NCBI GenBank assembly: GCA_900188465.1
Contig: FZPE01000002.1
Location: 1-64,000, forward strand
Length of the DNA stretch: 64,000 nucleotides
DNA from: Micrococcales bacterium KH10
GTDB taxonomy: Bacteria > Actinomycetota > Actinomycetes > Actinomycetales > Cellulomonadaceae
Direction: 5' to 3'
The notes below the pieces were generated by a model. The model did no database searches. It was given only the letters and a program-made list of their open reading frames with translations, and was not told the DNA's origin. Below, one piece after another: positions 51,996 to 64,000 of the stretch (its first letter is position 1; each line of letters opens with the position of its first letter). The translations under genes and the position numbers were made by a program.

Positions 51996-52898
51996 GTGCC
52001 AGTTGTTGCCCACCCCTTCGAGGTTCAGGACCGCATCGTCGCCTGGTTCGACGAAAATGGCCGCGAACTGCCGTGGCGCGAGCCATCGTGCAGCCCATGG
52101 GGCGTGCTCGTCTCGGAGATCATGTTGCAGCAGACCCCCGTCAGCCGCGTCCTGCCTCGTTGGCTGGAGTGGTTGGAGCGCTGGCCGACTCCGCAGGATC
52201 TGGCAGTCGCACCGACGGCCGATGTGCTGCGAGCCTGGGATCGGCTTGGCTACCCGAGACGCGCGCTGCGGTTGCGCGACTGCGCGCAGGCGATCTGCGA
52301 ACGCTTCGACGGTCGCGTTCCGAACAACGAACCCGATTTGCTCAGTCTGCCCGGTATCGGTGAGTACACCGCTGCGGCGGTGGTTGCTTTCGCGTACCGG
52401 AGGCGTTCCGTGGTGCTCGACACCAATGTGCGCCGAGTATTTGCGCGACTTTTCGACGGCCAGGCGCTACCCGACCCGCACCTCAACAAGGCTGAGCGCC
52501 AGCGCGCGGGAGCACTCGTCCCCGAAACCGACGACGAAGCGTCACGATGGGCGGCAGCCTCGATGGAGTTGGGGGCGCTGATCTGCACGGCGAAGAATCC
52601 GAGTTGTCAGGGCTGTCCAGTGTTGGATCGATGTGCGTGGGTGGCGGCTGGGCAGCCGGTCGATACGCACGCCCATCGTCGCAAGACCCAGGCTTGGCAC
52701 GGCACAGACCGGCAGGTTCGCGGGCAGATCATGGCGTTGCTGCGCGGAAATGACGAGGTCTCCCGCAGCGTTTTGCTCCAGCAGGTATCCGGTGCGCAGA
52801 CGCAGTTCGATCGGTGTTTGACGTCGCTCGTCGCCGATGGTTTGGCGGTTGAGATCTCGTCGGCTCACGACGAGCCCACCTACCGGCTTCCGGTTTAG
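51996..52898 (+). CDS. mutY: A/G-specific adenine glycosylase
   Basis: 300 aa from GTG 51996. Removes adenine opposite 8-oxoguanine. HhH-GPD fold with WGVLVSEIMLQQTPVSRVLP (catalytic Glu), LPGIGEYTAAAVVAFA (HhH), VVLDTNVRRVFAR (catalytic Asp), and the 4Fe-4S cluster C-x6-C-x2-C-x5-C in CTAKNPSCQGCPVLDRC. The C-terminal MutT-like domain is reduced to a short winged-helix-like end, typical of actinobacteria. The best copy of the GGACGAGTGCTCCC word lies within it (52507-52520). Confidence 0.96.
   Translation: MPVVAHPFEVQDRIVAWFDENGRELPWREPSCSPWGVLVSEIMLQQTPVSRVLPRWLEWLERWPTPQDLAVAPTADVLRAWDRLGYPRRALRLRDCAQAICERFDGRVPNNEPDLLSLPGIGEYTAAAVVAFAYRRRSVVLDTNVRRVFARLFDGQALPDPHLNKAERQRAGALVPETDDEASRWAAASMELGALICTAKNPSCQGCPVLDRCAWVAAGQPVDTHAHRRKTQAWHGTDRQVRGQIMALLRGNDEVSRSVLLQQVSGAQTQFDRCLTSLVADGLAVEISSAHDEPTYRLPV
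52507..52520 (-). repeat. Best-matching site of the dispersed GGACGAGT(G/T)CTCCC word
   Basis: On the minus strand GGGGACGAGTGCTCCC. Exact 11-mers GACGAGT(G/T)CTC seen by eye: plus strand starts 7221, 10216, 16300, 19254, 19884, 29992, 32112, 37161, 38433, 51397, 61496, 62866; minus strand spans 11075-11085, 13214-13224, 20066-20076, 52510-52520. Near matches at 13332, 43344, 58110. About 42 copies of the core GGACGAGT in all. See the finding for interpretation. Confidence 0.85.
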
Positions 52899-52919
52899 GT
52901 CGTTAGCGGTCTGCGACTG

Positions 52920-53504
52920 TCACAGGTCAATGAGCATGCGGGCGTTGCCGAGAGTGTTCGGTTTGACGCGTGCAAGGTCAAGGAACTCCGCCACACCATC
53001 ATCGTGTGAGCGCAGCAACTCCGCATAGACCTCTGGGGTGACGGGGGTGCCTTCGATCTCCCGGAAGCCTTGGCGCAAGAAGAACTCTATCTCGAAGGTC
53101 AGACAGAACACGCGGGACAGCCCCAGTTCTCGGGCCCGAGTGAGTAGTCCTTGGACGAGTTGGTAACCGACGCCCTGACCCTTGCGGCGTGGGTGCACGG
53201 CAAGGGTTCGGATCTCAGCCAGGTCGCTCCACATGACGTGCAGCGCGCCGCAGCCGATGACTTCGCCGCTCACAGTGTCTTCCGCGACGAGGAACTCTTG
53301 GACATCCTCGTAGTACCCGACGAGTTCCTTCGGCAGCAAAATGCGATCCACCGCGTACTGCTGCACCAACGAATCGATCACCGTGACATCTCGCGGGAGC
53401 GCACGGCGCACTTTGATGTGCTGCGCTGTCGGCGTGCGGCCTTGCGCAGGGCGCGGCGTATCGTCACCGTCGGTCACGATGCGCAAATGAGGGCTACCAG
53501 TCAC
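52920..53504 (-). CDS. Amino-acid N-acetyltransferase (GNAT)
   Basis: 194 aa from GTG 53504; GTG 53477 is also possible, neither with a clear ribosome site. GNAT fold with KVRRALPRDVTVIDSLVQQYAVD, ILLPKELVGYYEDVQEFLVAED, ALHVMWSDLAEIRTLAVHPRRKGQGVGYQLV (acetyl-CoA motif R-x-x-G-x-G), and VFCLTFEIEFFLRQGFREIEGTPV. The match is to the single-domain N-acetylglutamate synthase of actinobacteria (ArgA, Rv2747-type), which acetylates glutamate for arginine synthesis. Confidence 0.88.
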   Translation of the reverse strand: MTGSPHLRIVTDGDDTPRPAQGRTPTAQHIKVRRALPRDVTVIDSLVQQYAVDRILLPKELVGYYEDVQEFLVAEDTVSGEVIGCGALHVMWSDLAEIRTLAVHPRRKGQGVGYQLVQGLLTRARELGLSRVFCLTFEIEFFLRQGFREIEGTPVTPEVYAELLRSHDDGVAEFLDLARVKPNTLGNARMLIDL

Positions 53505-53716
53505 GAGTTCCAGCGTAACGCCCGGCAGGGCATGTGACTCGGTGAGCAAACGTTATTGGGGATCAATTGAGTTGATTTTCCAACGTTTGATCAGTGATTT
53601 TGCGGCAAAGCAGGTCATCCTGTGTGACGAATCTGACAGCTTTTTCATCCCGATATGGGACGAGTTCGTCTGACCGATGGTGCCTGTCACCCGCCGGTGA
53701 CGCGACAATGGTGTGC

Positions 53717-54190
53717 ATGACCCAACTGCCTCGCATCGCTTTCTATGAGCCGCGGATCCCGCAGAACACCGGTAACGCAATTCGTCTTTCGGCGGTCACT
53801 GGCACGCGACTCGATCTGATCGAACCGCTCGGGTTTGATCTGTCGGAGCCGAAACTGCGCCGCGCGGGGCTGGATTACCACGACATGGCGTCGGTGCAGG
53901 TCTTCCCTGATTTCGACTCTTATCTAACTGCGGTGCCTGATGCTCGTGTGCTCGCTTTCACGACTCGTGCCACCAACCGGTACACCGACATTGAATACAA
54001 GCCCACTGATGTGCTGCTATTCGGCCCCGAGCCGACCGGCCTGCCCGAGGAAGCCTTGGCGCATCCGCGCATCACCATGGAACTGCGCATCCCGATGCTG
54101 CCGCAACGACGATCGCTGAATCTGACCTCGTCTGCCTCAATCGCGATCTACGAGGCCTGGCGGCAAACCGGCTTCGACGAGGGTGTTTAG
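53717..54190 (+). CDS. trmL: tRNA (cytidine/uridine34-2'-O)-methyltransferase (SpoU, TrmL-like)
   Basis: 157 aa from ATG 53717. SPOUT fold trefoil knot with RIAFYEPRIPQNTGNAIRLSAVTGTRLDLIEPLGF, DVLLFGPEPTGLPEEAL, and RIPMLPQRRSLNLTSSASIAIYEAW. Methylates the wobble ribose of certain tRNA-Leu. A longer frame to 53594 lacks the family N-terminus. Preceded by a 212-bp gap with no feature I can name. Confidence 0.94.
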   Translation: MTQLPRIAFYEPRIPQNTGNAIRLSAVTGTRLDLIEPLGFDLSEPKLRRAGLDYHDMASVQVFPDFDSYLTAVPDARVLAFTTRATNRYTDIEYKPTDVLLFGPEPTGLPEEALAHPRITMELRIPMLPQRRSLNLTSSASIAIYEAWRQTGFDEGV

Positions 54191-54317
54191 ATCACGACTT
54201 CTGGTCCCCCACACTCATTGCTGAGGCTATACTCGGACCGAAATGACATCGCTTCCGCAAACTGGTCGCGGTACCGGCGTCCTCACCGTTGACAACCAAT
54301 TAGGAAGCTTCTTGGCT

Positions 54318-54833
54318 ATGGACCGCGACTCTCTGACGGGCGAGATCAGCACGCAGTGGTCATGGAAGACACCGCTCATCGTGCTGGCTGTCGTGTTTGC
54401 CGTTGTGGCAGCCATCATTGCGAGTTGGGCCATCCCTTCCTACGCCGCCTACGCATCCCGCAGCAGTCTCACCCACGAGGAAGTCCAAAAGTTCGCCCGG
54501 GATCTTGTCGACACGACCCTGTCAGATTCCCCGGAACTAATCTGTGTCGACACCGCAGACCCAAACAGATGCCTTTGGAACTTAGCAGAATACAAAGACC
54601 TGATGCCGTCGGCGCACGCCGATGTCGTCTGTGTCTGGGAGATCCCAGACAGCGGCTCCAACTGGGCTGTCGCCTACCGCGGGACGACCGGCGACAACAA
54701 GGCCTTCACGACTTATCAGCGTTACTACCGTGAACAGGGCACAATGCACGGAAACAGAGTCTTCTGGATGCCCTACAACACTCCGCCAGAAGGAGCCCAA
54801 ACCGTCACCGACGACGGCGTCTCCTGCGGATAG
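54318..54833 (+). CDS. Hypothetical single-pass membrane protein
   Basis: 171 aa from ATG 54318 (AGGAAG 9 bp upstream; an in-frame ATG at 54243 lacks a ribosome site). A transmembrane helix (about 17-42, TPLIVLAVVFAVVAAIIASWAIPSY) precedes an extracytoplasmic domain with four Cys (ELICVDTADPNRCLWN, VVCVWEIPDSGSNWAVAYRGT, DGVSCG). No family recognised. Ordinary spacing to neighbours on the same strand. Confidence 0.72.
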   Translation: MDRDSLTGEISTQWSWKTPLIVLAVVFAVVAAIIASWAIPSYAAYASRSSLTHEEVQKFARDLVDTTLSDSPELICVDTADPNRCLWNLAEYKDLMPSAHADVVCVWEIPDSGSNWAVAYRGTTGDNKAFTTYQRYYREQGTMHGNRVFWMPYNTPPEGAQTVTDDGVSCG

Positions 54834-54875
54834 CCCAACTATGTGGGCGTCCGCTGACTATCAGACAATAAGAGC

Positions 54876-56006
54876 ATGGCCGCCCGTCGAGTGCTGATCG
54901 CACCGGATTCCTTCAAAGGTTCGATCCGGTCAGTCGATGCCGCCCAGGCGATCGCTCGCGGCTGGCACGACGCCCACCCCGACGATCAGATCGAGTTGTA
55001 CCCTATGGCCGACGGCGGCGAGGGCACCACCGAAGTGCTTGCCTACGCGATCCCACAAGCCCACTGGCGCGGCCTGAAACAACCGCGGACCACCAAGGAT
55101 GGACCTGGCCCAAGCCGATGGTTGCAACTACCCGACGGCACGGCCGTAATCGAACTCGCAGCCTCATGCGGCCTCGAACTGTACGACAAGCCACAGCCCA
55201 TGACCGCGAGCACCTACGCACTAGGTCAGACCATCGCCGCCGCACTGGACGCGGGAGCCACAAGCCTCGTCATCGCACTCGGAGGCTCTGCTTCAACCGA
55301 TGGCGGAACTGGTGCGCTACGCGCCCTCGGCGCACGATTCCTTGACAAGCACAGCCGAGACTTGCCTCTAGGCGGCGGCGCATTACAGCAGCTGGCAACC
55401 ATAGATGTCAGTAACCTGCGTCAGCCTCCACCCGGCGGGGTTGAAGTGTTGACCGACGTAGCAACCACCCTGCTGGACCCCCATGGCGCGGCCCATACCT
55501 TCGCACCACAAAAGGGCGCGACACCCGAACAGGTCGAAGAACTCGCAACCGGGCTGCGGCGGCTAGACGACCTCGTCCATCGACTCACTCGGCAAGCGGC
55601 CAACCGTGCCGATACCCGACATGCGGACGAGCCCGGAAGCGGAGCCGCAGGCGGCACCGGTTACGGGCTCATGGCGCTGTGGCAGACGCAGCTCGTCCCC
55701 GGAGCTAAGCGCATCGCGGATCTGGTCGGAATGCCGGATTCCTTAGAAACCTACGACGTGGTGATCTCGGGTGAGGGGCAACTAGATGACACCACCGCAC
55801 AGGGCAAAGTAGTACACGAAGTGCTGTCTCGGGCCGAAAATGCGCAGAAACGAATTGTGATTTGCGGCACGGATGCCCGTACTATGCCAGATACCACAAG
55901 CTTGAGAATCGTTGAGTTATCAACGCTGGCGAGGAGCGCGCGAGCGGCCATGAACGAACCAGCGCGGTGGCTGACGGCCGCTGGAAAACTAATAAACCTG
56001 GATTAA
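54876..56006 (+). CDS. Glycerate kinase
   Basis: 376 aa, type II (GarK/GlxK) glycerate kinase: RRVLIAPDSFKGSIRSVDAAQAIARG, YPMADGGEGTTEVLAY, LVIALGGSASTDGGTGALRALGARFLD, LTDVATTLLDPHGAAHTFAPQKGATPEQVEEL, EPGSGAAGGTGYGLMAL, VVISGEGQLDDTTAQGKVV. Phosphorylates glycerate to 2- or 3-phosphoglycerate. A Lys/Arg-rich insertion (RQAANRADTRHADE) before the glycine-rich loop is longer than usual. Confidence 0.95.
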   Translation: MAARRVLIAPDSFKGSIRSVDAAQAIARGWHDAHPDDQIELYPMADGGEGTTEVLAYAIPQAHWRGLKQPRTTKDGPGPSRWLQLPDGTAVIELAASCGLELYDKPQPMTASTYALGQTIAAALDAGATSLVIALGGSASTDGGTGALRALGARFLDKHSRDLPLGGGALQQLATIDVSNLRQPPPGGVEVLTDVATTLLDPHGAAHTFAPQKGATPEQVEELATGLRRLDDLVHRLTRQAANRADTRHADEPGSGAAGGTGYGLMALWQTQLVPGAKRIADLVGMPDSLETYDVVISGEGQLDDTTAQGKVVHEVLSRAENAQKRIVICGTDARTMPDTTSLRIVELSTLARSARAAMNEPARWLTAAGKLINLD

Positions 56007-56066
56007 TACCCGGGGGTCGGGAATATACTTCTCAGGCGGCTCTCGTCCGGATCTATGACGATTTGA

Positions 56067-57785
<1,719 letters not shown>

Positions 57786-57797
57786 CGAGGCGGTGCT

Positions 57798-58466
57798 CTA
57801 ACTGTCGGTTGGAATGTCGATCACGCGCCGTTCCCCGATTTTCGGCTGCGTCGCTCCGGCTGATGCCGCAGCGATGAACGCGGCGAACTCGTCCTGTAAC
57901 GATGGGTCGGTGGCCACAGTCAATGTGGCTACCGACCCATATTCAATGTCAGACAGGTTCGCGTCACGGCCAGCGCACCAGGTGCGCAGCAGATTCTCCA
58001 TCCGTCCGGCTTCGCCGTAATCTATGTCGAGGCTGATCAGCTGCCGCCAAGCCCGTTGCACCGCTGGCGCTTGATCAATCGCCTCGGACACTGCGGCGGT
58101 ATAGGCCCGGACGAGTCCTCCCGCACCAAGCAGGATCCCGCCGAAATAACGAGTCACAACCGCCACGACATCAGTGAGGCGGCGGTGTCGGAGCACTTCG
58201 AGCATAGGGATTCCAGCCGTTCCCGACGGTTCGCCATCGTCACTGGAACGCTGTTGGTCTGCCTGCTGTCCGATGATCATAGCGACGCAATTGTGCCGCG
58301 CATCCCAGTACTGTTTGCGAACCGCCGCTATCACTCCGTCCGCTTCGCCGGTCGTTGGAGCGTGGGCGAGCGTGGTGATGAACCTTGAGCGTTTGATCTC
58401 GATCTCGTGAACGGTCGTACCCGCTACCGTACCCGGCAGTTCGCGCGTCGTCCGGTCTGTGCTCAC
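57798..58466 (-). CDS. YigZ/IMPACT family protein
   Basis: 222 aa. The Impact domain is clear: EIEIKRSRFITTLAHAPTTGEADGVIAAVRKQYWDARHNCVAMIIG, SSDDGEPSGTAGIPMLEVL, VVAVVTRYFGGILLGAGGLVRAYTAAVSEAI, then a DUF1949-like C-terminal domain. Conserved from bacteria to eukaryotes (IMPACT regulates GCN2); bacterial role uncertain. Convergent with the MFS gene. Confidence 0.94.
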   Translation of the reverse strand: MSTDRTTRELPGTVAGTTVHEIEIKRSRFITTLAHAPTTGEADGVIAAVRKQYWDARHNCVAMIIGQQADQQRSSDDGEPSGTAGIPMLEVLRHRRLTDVVAVVTRYFGGILLGAGGLVRAYTAAVSEAIDQAPAVQRAWRQLISLDIDYGEAGRMENLLRTWCAGRDANLSDIEYGSVATLTVATDPSLQDEFAAFIAAASAGATQPKIGERRVIDIPTDS

Positions 58467-58532
58467 CCCATCACCCTAGTCGGTGGTGCCGCGTGGTAGC
58501 GGATGTCCGGACGGTCACTTCCGCGCGGTAGC

Positions 58533-58592
58533 GGGTGCCATATTCGGGTTGTCCCATGCATATATACGCCCCTCAAGCCGAATATGGCACCC
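58533..58592. repeat. Long inverted repeat, hairpin family B copy 3 (diverged loop)
   Basis: GGGTGCCATATTCGGGTTG on the left pairs with its complement on the right (58574-58592), one mismatch. Arm sequence matches copy 1 (5400-5459) apart from one base in the first 16; the central part is longer and A/T-rich (CATGCATATATACG). Confidence 0.8.
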
Positions 58593-58643
58593 CCAACCGG
58601 TGGCACGGGAGCACAGGTCGCGACTCTCCGACAGGTTCAAGGC

Positions 58644-58702
58644 GACGCAGGCTCGACCAGCGACACAGGCTCGACCAGCGACGCAGGCTCGACCAGCGAC
58701 AC
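58644..58702. repeat. Tandem 18-bp repeats
   Basis: Three consecutive units GAC(G/A)CAGGCTCGACCAGC (58644-58661, 58662-58679, 58680-58697) and a partial fourth. Non-coding, between the family B hairpin and the clpC terminator. Confidence 0.85.
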
Positions 58703-58704
58703 AC

Positions 58705-58765
58705 GAAAGCCCGGCTGCCCGCCGGATCACCCCAATCGGGGCGTCCAGCGAAAAGCCGGGCTTTC
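58705..58765 (-). terminator. Terminator of clpC
   Basis: GAAAGCCCGGCT (58705-58716) and AGCCGGGCTTTC (58754-58765) form a 12-bp stem, with an inner stem CCCC-AAT(C)-GGGG. On the minus strand it lies 20 bp after the clpC stop. Confidence 0.8.
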
Positions 58766-58784
58766 GACCACTAACGAGTCGGGA

Positions 58785-61349
<2,565 letters not shown>

Positions 61350-61627
61350 GGGCGCTCCTTCCGGTGCCACCAGCAACAGACACCTGTGGCCAGTGGCTTT
61401 CGACTCTAACGGTTTCGCGCCCGCGGATCGTCCGAGATCGGCTGATGTTCGCCACCGGCGTGACGATTACGCCTGGAGCGAGATGCATGCTTGAGGACGA
61501 GTGCTCTCTCGCCCATTCCAACGCTCACGATGCCCTAAAGCCAATCGCTGGACTTCAGTCCCACACCCGAGCCACTTATCGCTGCGACGCTAGGTAAGAC
61601 AACGGTGTCAATGGAAAGGACAACCCC

Positions 61628-62779
61628 ATGCCGTCCATTTTCGACGAATATCAACTCCACGATCTGACTTTGCCCAACCGGATCGTGATGGGTCCGATGA
61701 CCCGGGCCAAGGCAACTCCCGAGGGCGTTCCCACCCCGATCATGGCGACTCACTACGCGCAACGAGCCAGCGCCGGGCTCATCATCACCGAGGGCACTTG
61801 GCCGGAGCGGCGCGGCCAGGGCTACTTCGACATCCCGGGCATTGAGACCCAGGAACAGCAGGACGCCTGGGCGAAGGTGACCGAGGCGGTCCACGCCAAA
61901 GGCGGACGCATCTTCTTGCAGATGGAGCACACCGGACGTGTCGGACACGAGGTCAACAGCGGCGGCAACACTCTGTGCGCACCGAGCGATGTGCCAGCGG
62001 ATTTCAAGATCTTCAGCCGCGATGAAGGTCTGATCCAGATGACGACCAAACTGCATGTGCTCAGCACTGAGGAGGTCTGGGAGGTCATCGAGAAATACGG
62101 CAAGGCTGCGGAGCGCACCAAAGCCGCCGGGTTTGACGGGATCGAACTGCACGGTGCTTCTGGATATCTGCCGCATCAGTTCCTCTCGGACACGTCGAAC
62201 CTGCGCGATGACGAATTCGGCGGAAGTCCTGTCAAGCGCACTAAGTTCATGATCGAGGTTCTTAAGCGTCTGATCGAAGCGTGGGGCGACTCGCACCGCA
62301 TCGGCGTAAAGATCTCCCCCGGAATCCTTTACAACGGCAGTGTGGAGAACGAGGTCGAGGAAACCTACTCGGCACTGATCGAACAGCTCAACGAGCTCGA
62401 CTTGGCCTATGTCGCCTTCCAAACGCCTGAGTCATTGCGGTCGCTCAGCGGCATGGACAACGACGACATTGCCAATGGTGCGATCTGGCACCGGTTCCCG
62501 TACGAGTTCATTCGCGAGCGCTACAACGGCACGGTCATAGCCTCCGGTGATCTGACTCGAACGCTGGCTCAAAATGCCCTCGACGCAGGAAAAGCGGACC
62601 TGTTTGTCTTCGGGCGCGCCTATATGTCGAACCCCGATCTGGTCGAGCGGATGCGCAACTGCTGGCCTTTGACCCCGGTCGACATGGGCCGCGGTTATGG
62701 CGGCGGTGAGGAAGGCTACAACGACTACCCGACATGGGAGGAACAACAAACTGAAGAGCATGGGAAGCCTGTCGGCTAG
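61628..62779 (+). CDS. Old Yellow Enzyme family NADH:flavin oxidoreductase
   Basis: 383 aa. FMN-dependent ene-reductase, TIM barrel: LTLPNRIVMGPMTRAKATPEG, HYAQRASAGLIITEGTWPE, GGRIFLQMEHTGRV, catalytic His pair in FDGIELHGASGYLPHQFL, DDEFGGSPVKRTKFMIEVLKRL, and FGRAYMSNPDLVERM. Thr rather than Cys in the PMTRAK loop, as in classical OYE. Reduces alpha,beta-unsaturated carbonyls; natural substrate unknown. Divergent from clpC across a 278-bp gap that holds one copy of the GACGAGTGCTC word (61496). Confidence 0.94.
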   Translation: MPSIFDEYQLHDLTLPNRIVMGPMTRAKATPEGVPTPIMATHYAQRASAGLIITEGTWPERRGQGYFDIPGIETQEQQDAWAKVTEAVHAKGGRIFLQMEHTGRVGHEVNSGGNTLCAPSDVPADFKIFSRDEGLIQMTTKLHVLSTEEVWEVIEKYGKAAERTKAAGFDGIELHGASGYLPHQFLSDTSNLRDDEFGGSPVKRTKFMIEVLKRLIEAWGDSHRIGVKISPGILYNGSVENEVEETYSALIEQLNELDLAYVAFQTPESLRSLSGMDNDDIANGAIWHRFPYEFIRERYNGTVIASGDLTRTLAQNALDAGKADLFVFGRAYMSNPDLVERMRNCWPLTPVDMGRGYGGGEEGYNDYPTWEEQQTEEHGKPVG

Positions 62780-62800
62780 CCCGCGGCTTCTGCGATCCTG

Positions 62801-62841
62801 GTGCGCCGCGCAAACCGATTCGTTCGGTTTGGGCGGCGCAC
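62801..62841 (+). terminator. Terminator of the Old Yellow Enzyme gene
   Basis: GTGCGCCGCGCAAACCGA (62801-62818) and TCGGTTTGGGCGGCGCAC (62824-62841) form an 18-bp stem (17 of 18) with a 5-nt loop, followed by TTGTGTAT. Confidence 0.88.
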
Positions 62842-62958
62842 TTGTGTATCGGGGTAGTTTTCGATGACGAGTGCTCCCCAACGTTTTGCACCTGCCAGTC
62901 GTTTAAGTTCATAGAGGGTCCTCATTGGCGGGACGAGATAAGAGAACGAGGGCCGACG

Positions 62959-63504
62959 ATGGCGCGCTGGGAGCAGTTGCTGGAGGCAGTGGTCGCTGAC
63001 CATTCCTCGGCGTTGCTGACCTATGGGCGCATGCTGACTGGCAACCCGGCCGATTCCGAAGACCTGCTTCACGACGCCCTGATCAAGTCATTCGCTAAAC
63101 CATCACACATGTTCCGGCTGGCTTCCGACCAGGATGAGGCCACCGGCACCGTGAAGGCTGTCGCCTATGTGCGTCGCACCATGGCCACTATCCACATCGA
63201 TCAGCACCGCCGCCGTACCCGCTGGTTCGAGCGCGCTCCGCTGCTCGCCGTGGCCGAGTCGGCGCCCGATTCCACCGGCCCGATCAATGATCGACACGAT
63301 GTCTATGCTGCACTGCAATCGTTGAGTCCGACACAACGCACCTGTGTTTTGCTGCGCTATTACGACGACCTGACTGTTCCGCAGATCGCCGATGTCATCA
63401 ATGCCTCGCAGGGAACGATCAAACGCCACCTGCACGACGGGCTCGAACGACTGCGCTCCGCGCCAGCACTGCTGGATCACCTGCCACAGGAGCAACGACC
63501 ATGA
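62959..63504 (+). CDS. ECF-type RNA polymerase sigma factor
   Basis: 181 aa from ATG 62959. Region 2: LEAVVADHSSALLTYGRMLTGNPADSEDLLHDALIKSFAK and AYVRRTMATIHIDQHRRRTRW. Region 4: LSPTQRTCVLLRYYDDLTVPQIADVINASQGTIKRHLHDGLERLR. Its ATG-coupled downstream neighbour starts inside its stop codon (ATGA), the usual link between an ECF sigma and its anti-sigma factor. A GACGAGTGCTC copy lies about 90 bp upstream. Confidence 0.92.
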   Translation: MARWEQLLEAVVADHSSALLTYGRMLTGNPADSEDLLHDALIKSFAKPSHMFRLASDQDEATGTVKAVAYVRRTMATIHIDQHRRRTRWFERAPLLAVAESAPDSTGPINDRHDVYAALQSLSPTQRTCVLLRYYDDLTVPQIADVINASQGTIKRHLHDGLERLRSAPALLDHLPQEQRP

Positions 63505-64000
63505 CCGACAAATACTTCGCTCCGCTCGGGGACGAGCCCACCCCTCTAGATTCTTTTGAGGACGAGTTCACCGGCGCGCTGCGCGCCCAACCAGACACTG
63601 CCGTGACCGAATCCTGGGCGGCCCGCGCAGCTTCGCTGCCCCGGCTGATCCGCCGACGCCGCACCGCGAGAGTCACCGGCTCTATTGCCGCGAGTGTCGC
63701 CCTCGTCCTCGGCGCGACCCTTGCTGTTGCACAAATCCCGACCAGCGTGACTACCCCTCCGCCACCCCCAGCCAATCTGCTCCCAGCGCCTGAGGGGCAG
63801 CCTTTGGAGATGAATTGCACAACCACGTTGACCGACGTGCTTGAGGCACCTGCGGCTGTTAATGGTTTCGCATTGACGGACTTCCTGGTCGGCGACGCAG
63901 GCCAGGTAAGTGCCGTGTTGAATGGTCCGGATTCAACTAGTGCGACTGTTGATGAGCAATGGCCCCTTGCAGGGGCTACACCTGCGAATCAGTATTACGA
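63501..64000 (+). CDS. Membrane protein coupled to the sigma factor, probable anti-sigma, 3' end outside window
   Basis: Reading frame from ATG 63501 (4-bp overlap) open to the right edge, about 166 residues. A 56-residue cytoplasmic N-terminus (DEPTPLDSFEDEFTGALRAQ, WAARAASLPRLIRRRRTARV), one transmembrane helix (VTGSIAASVALVLGATLAVA, about 57-76), then a Pro-rich linker and an extracytoplasmic domain. No zinc-binding His-x3-Cys-x2-Cys anti-sigma motif is visible, so the anti-sigma role rests on coupling and topology only. Confidence 0.65.
   Translation, partial: MTDKYFAPLGDEPTPLDSFEDEFTGALRAQPDTAVTESWAARAASLPRLIRRRRTARVTGSIAASVALVLGATLAVAQIPTSVTTPPPPPANLLPAPEGQPLEMNCTTTLTDVLEAPAAVNGFALTDFLVGDAGQVSAVLNGPDSTSATVDEQWPLAGATPANQYY

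Noticed and set aside
58644-58702. CRISPR array
   Set aside because: Units are contiguous 18-bp tandem repeats without spacers and no cas genes are near.

Overview
The window is chromosomal DNA from a high-GC Gram-positive bacterium (Actinomycetota), most likely a Micrococcales-type lineage; genus not assigned. The evidence is conserved actinobacterial gene sets: glmU-prs next to tRNA-Gln, metG-tatD-rpfB-ksgA-ispE, rsmI divergent from a protein O-mannosyltransferase, menE-menA, the phosphoglycerate-mutase-like/thioredoxin/ccdA/resB/ccsB cluster, the BldC-like HTH gene with ribosomal protein bS22, radA-disA-mutY, and clpC. GTG starts, leaderless starts and 4-base ATGA/GTGA overlaps are common. 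No IS transposase, phage gene, CRISPR array or rRNA was found.

Layout. 1-4.5 kb: cell-envelope precursor operon (glmU, prs, a partial CDP-glycerol-transferase-like membrane protein), tRNA-Gln and a TetR regulator. 4.7-6.0 kb: an orphan lipoprotein, a long palindromic repeat and a MarR regulator with an operator over its own start codon. 6.2-15.0 kb: isoprenoid, rRNA methylation, cell-wall hydrolase, nuclease, aminoacyl-tRNA synthetase and O-mannosylation genes. 15.0-18.9 kb: GH20 hexosaminidase with a flavin reductase, a Phd/PIN toxin-antitoxin pair and a DUF3048 lipoprotein. 18.9-23.9 kb: menaquinone genes and membrane/lipoprotein genes. 23.9-27.4 kb: a small secreted two-cysteine protein followed by a membrane-fusion-like adaptor, an ABC ATPase and an FtsX/MacB-like permease, a candidate export system. 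27.5-32.8 kb: a ParE-type toxin-antitoxin pair, a YibE/F protein and an ABC-2 transporter. 32.8-34.4 kb: a decayed accessory patch with several repeats, an endonuclease V remnant, a broken PIN toxin and its intact antitoxin. 34.4-42.6 kb: cytochrome c biogenesis, YceI, glutaredoxin, HAD phosphatase, bS22 and HTH genes. 42.9-49 kb: Trk potassium uptake, radA and disA (c-di-AMP synthase). 49-50 kb: an AbiEi/DUF559-like gene between inverted 68-bp repeats. 50-58.5 kb: DUF4395-thioredoxin pair, mutY, acetyltransferase, trmL, glycerate kinase, drug exporter, YigZ. 58.5-64 kb: repeats, clpC, an Old Yellow Enzyme, and an ECF sigma factor with a probable cognate membrane partner cut by the window edge.

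The strongest unexplained signal is a dispersed DNA word. GACGAGT(G/T)CTC, usually inside GGACGAGT(G/T)CTCCC, occurs exactly 16 times by eye where well under one is expected, and the core GGACGAGT about 42 times where about two are expected. It falls on both strands and in all reading frames of unrelated genes, so it looks selected as DNA (uptake-signal-like, Chi-like or chromosome-organising), not as protein. Two further repeat families are present: a 68-bp REP-like element (three copies) and a long hairpin with a 14-nt loop beginning CACCATAT (two good copies and one relative).
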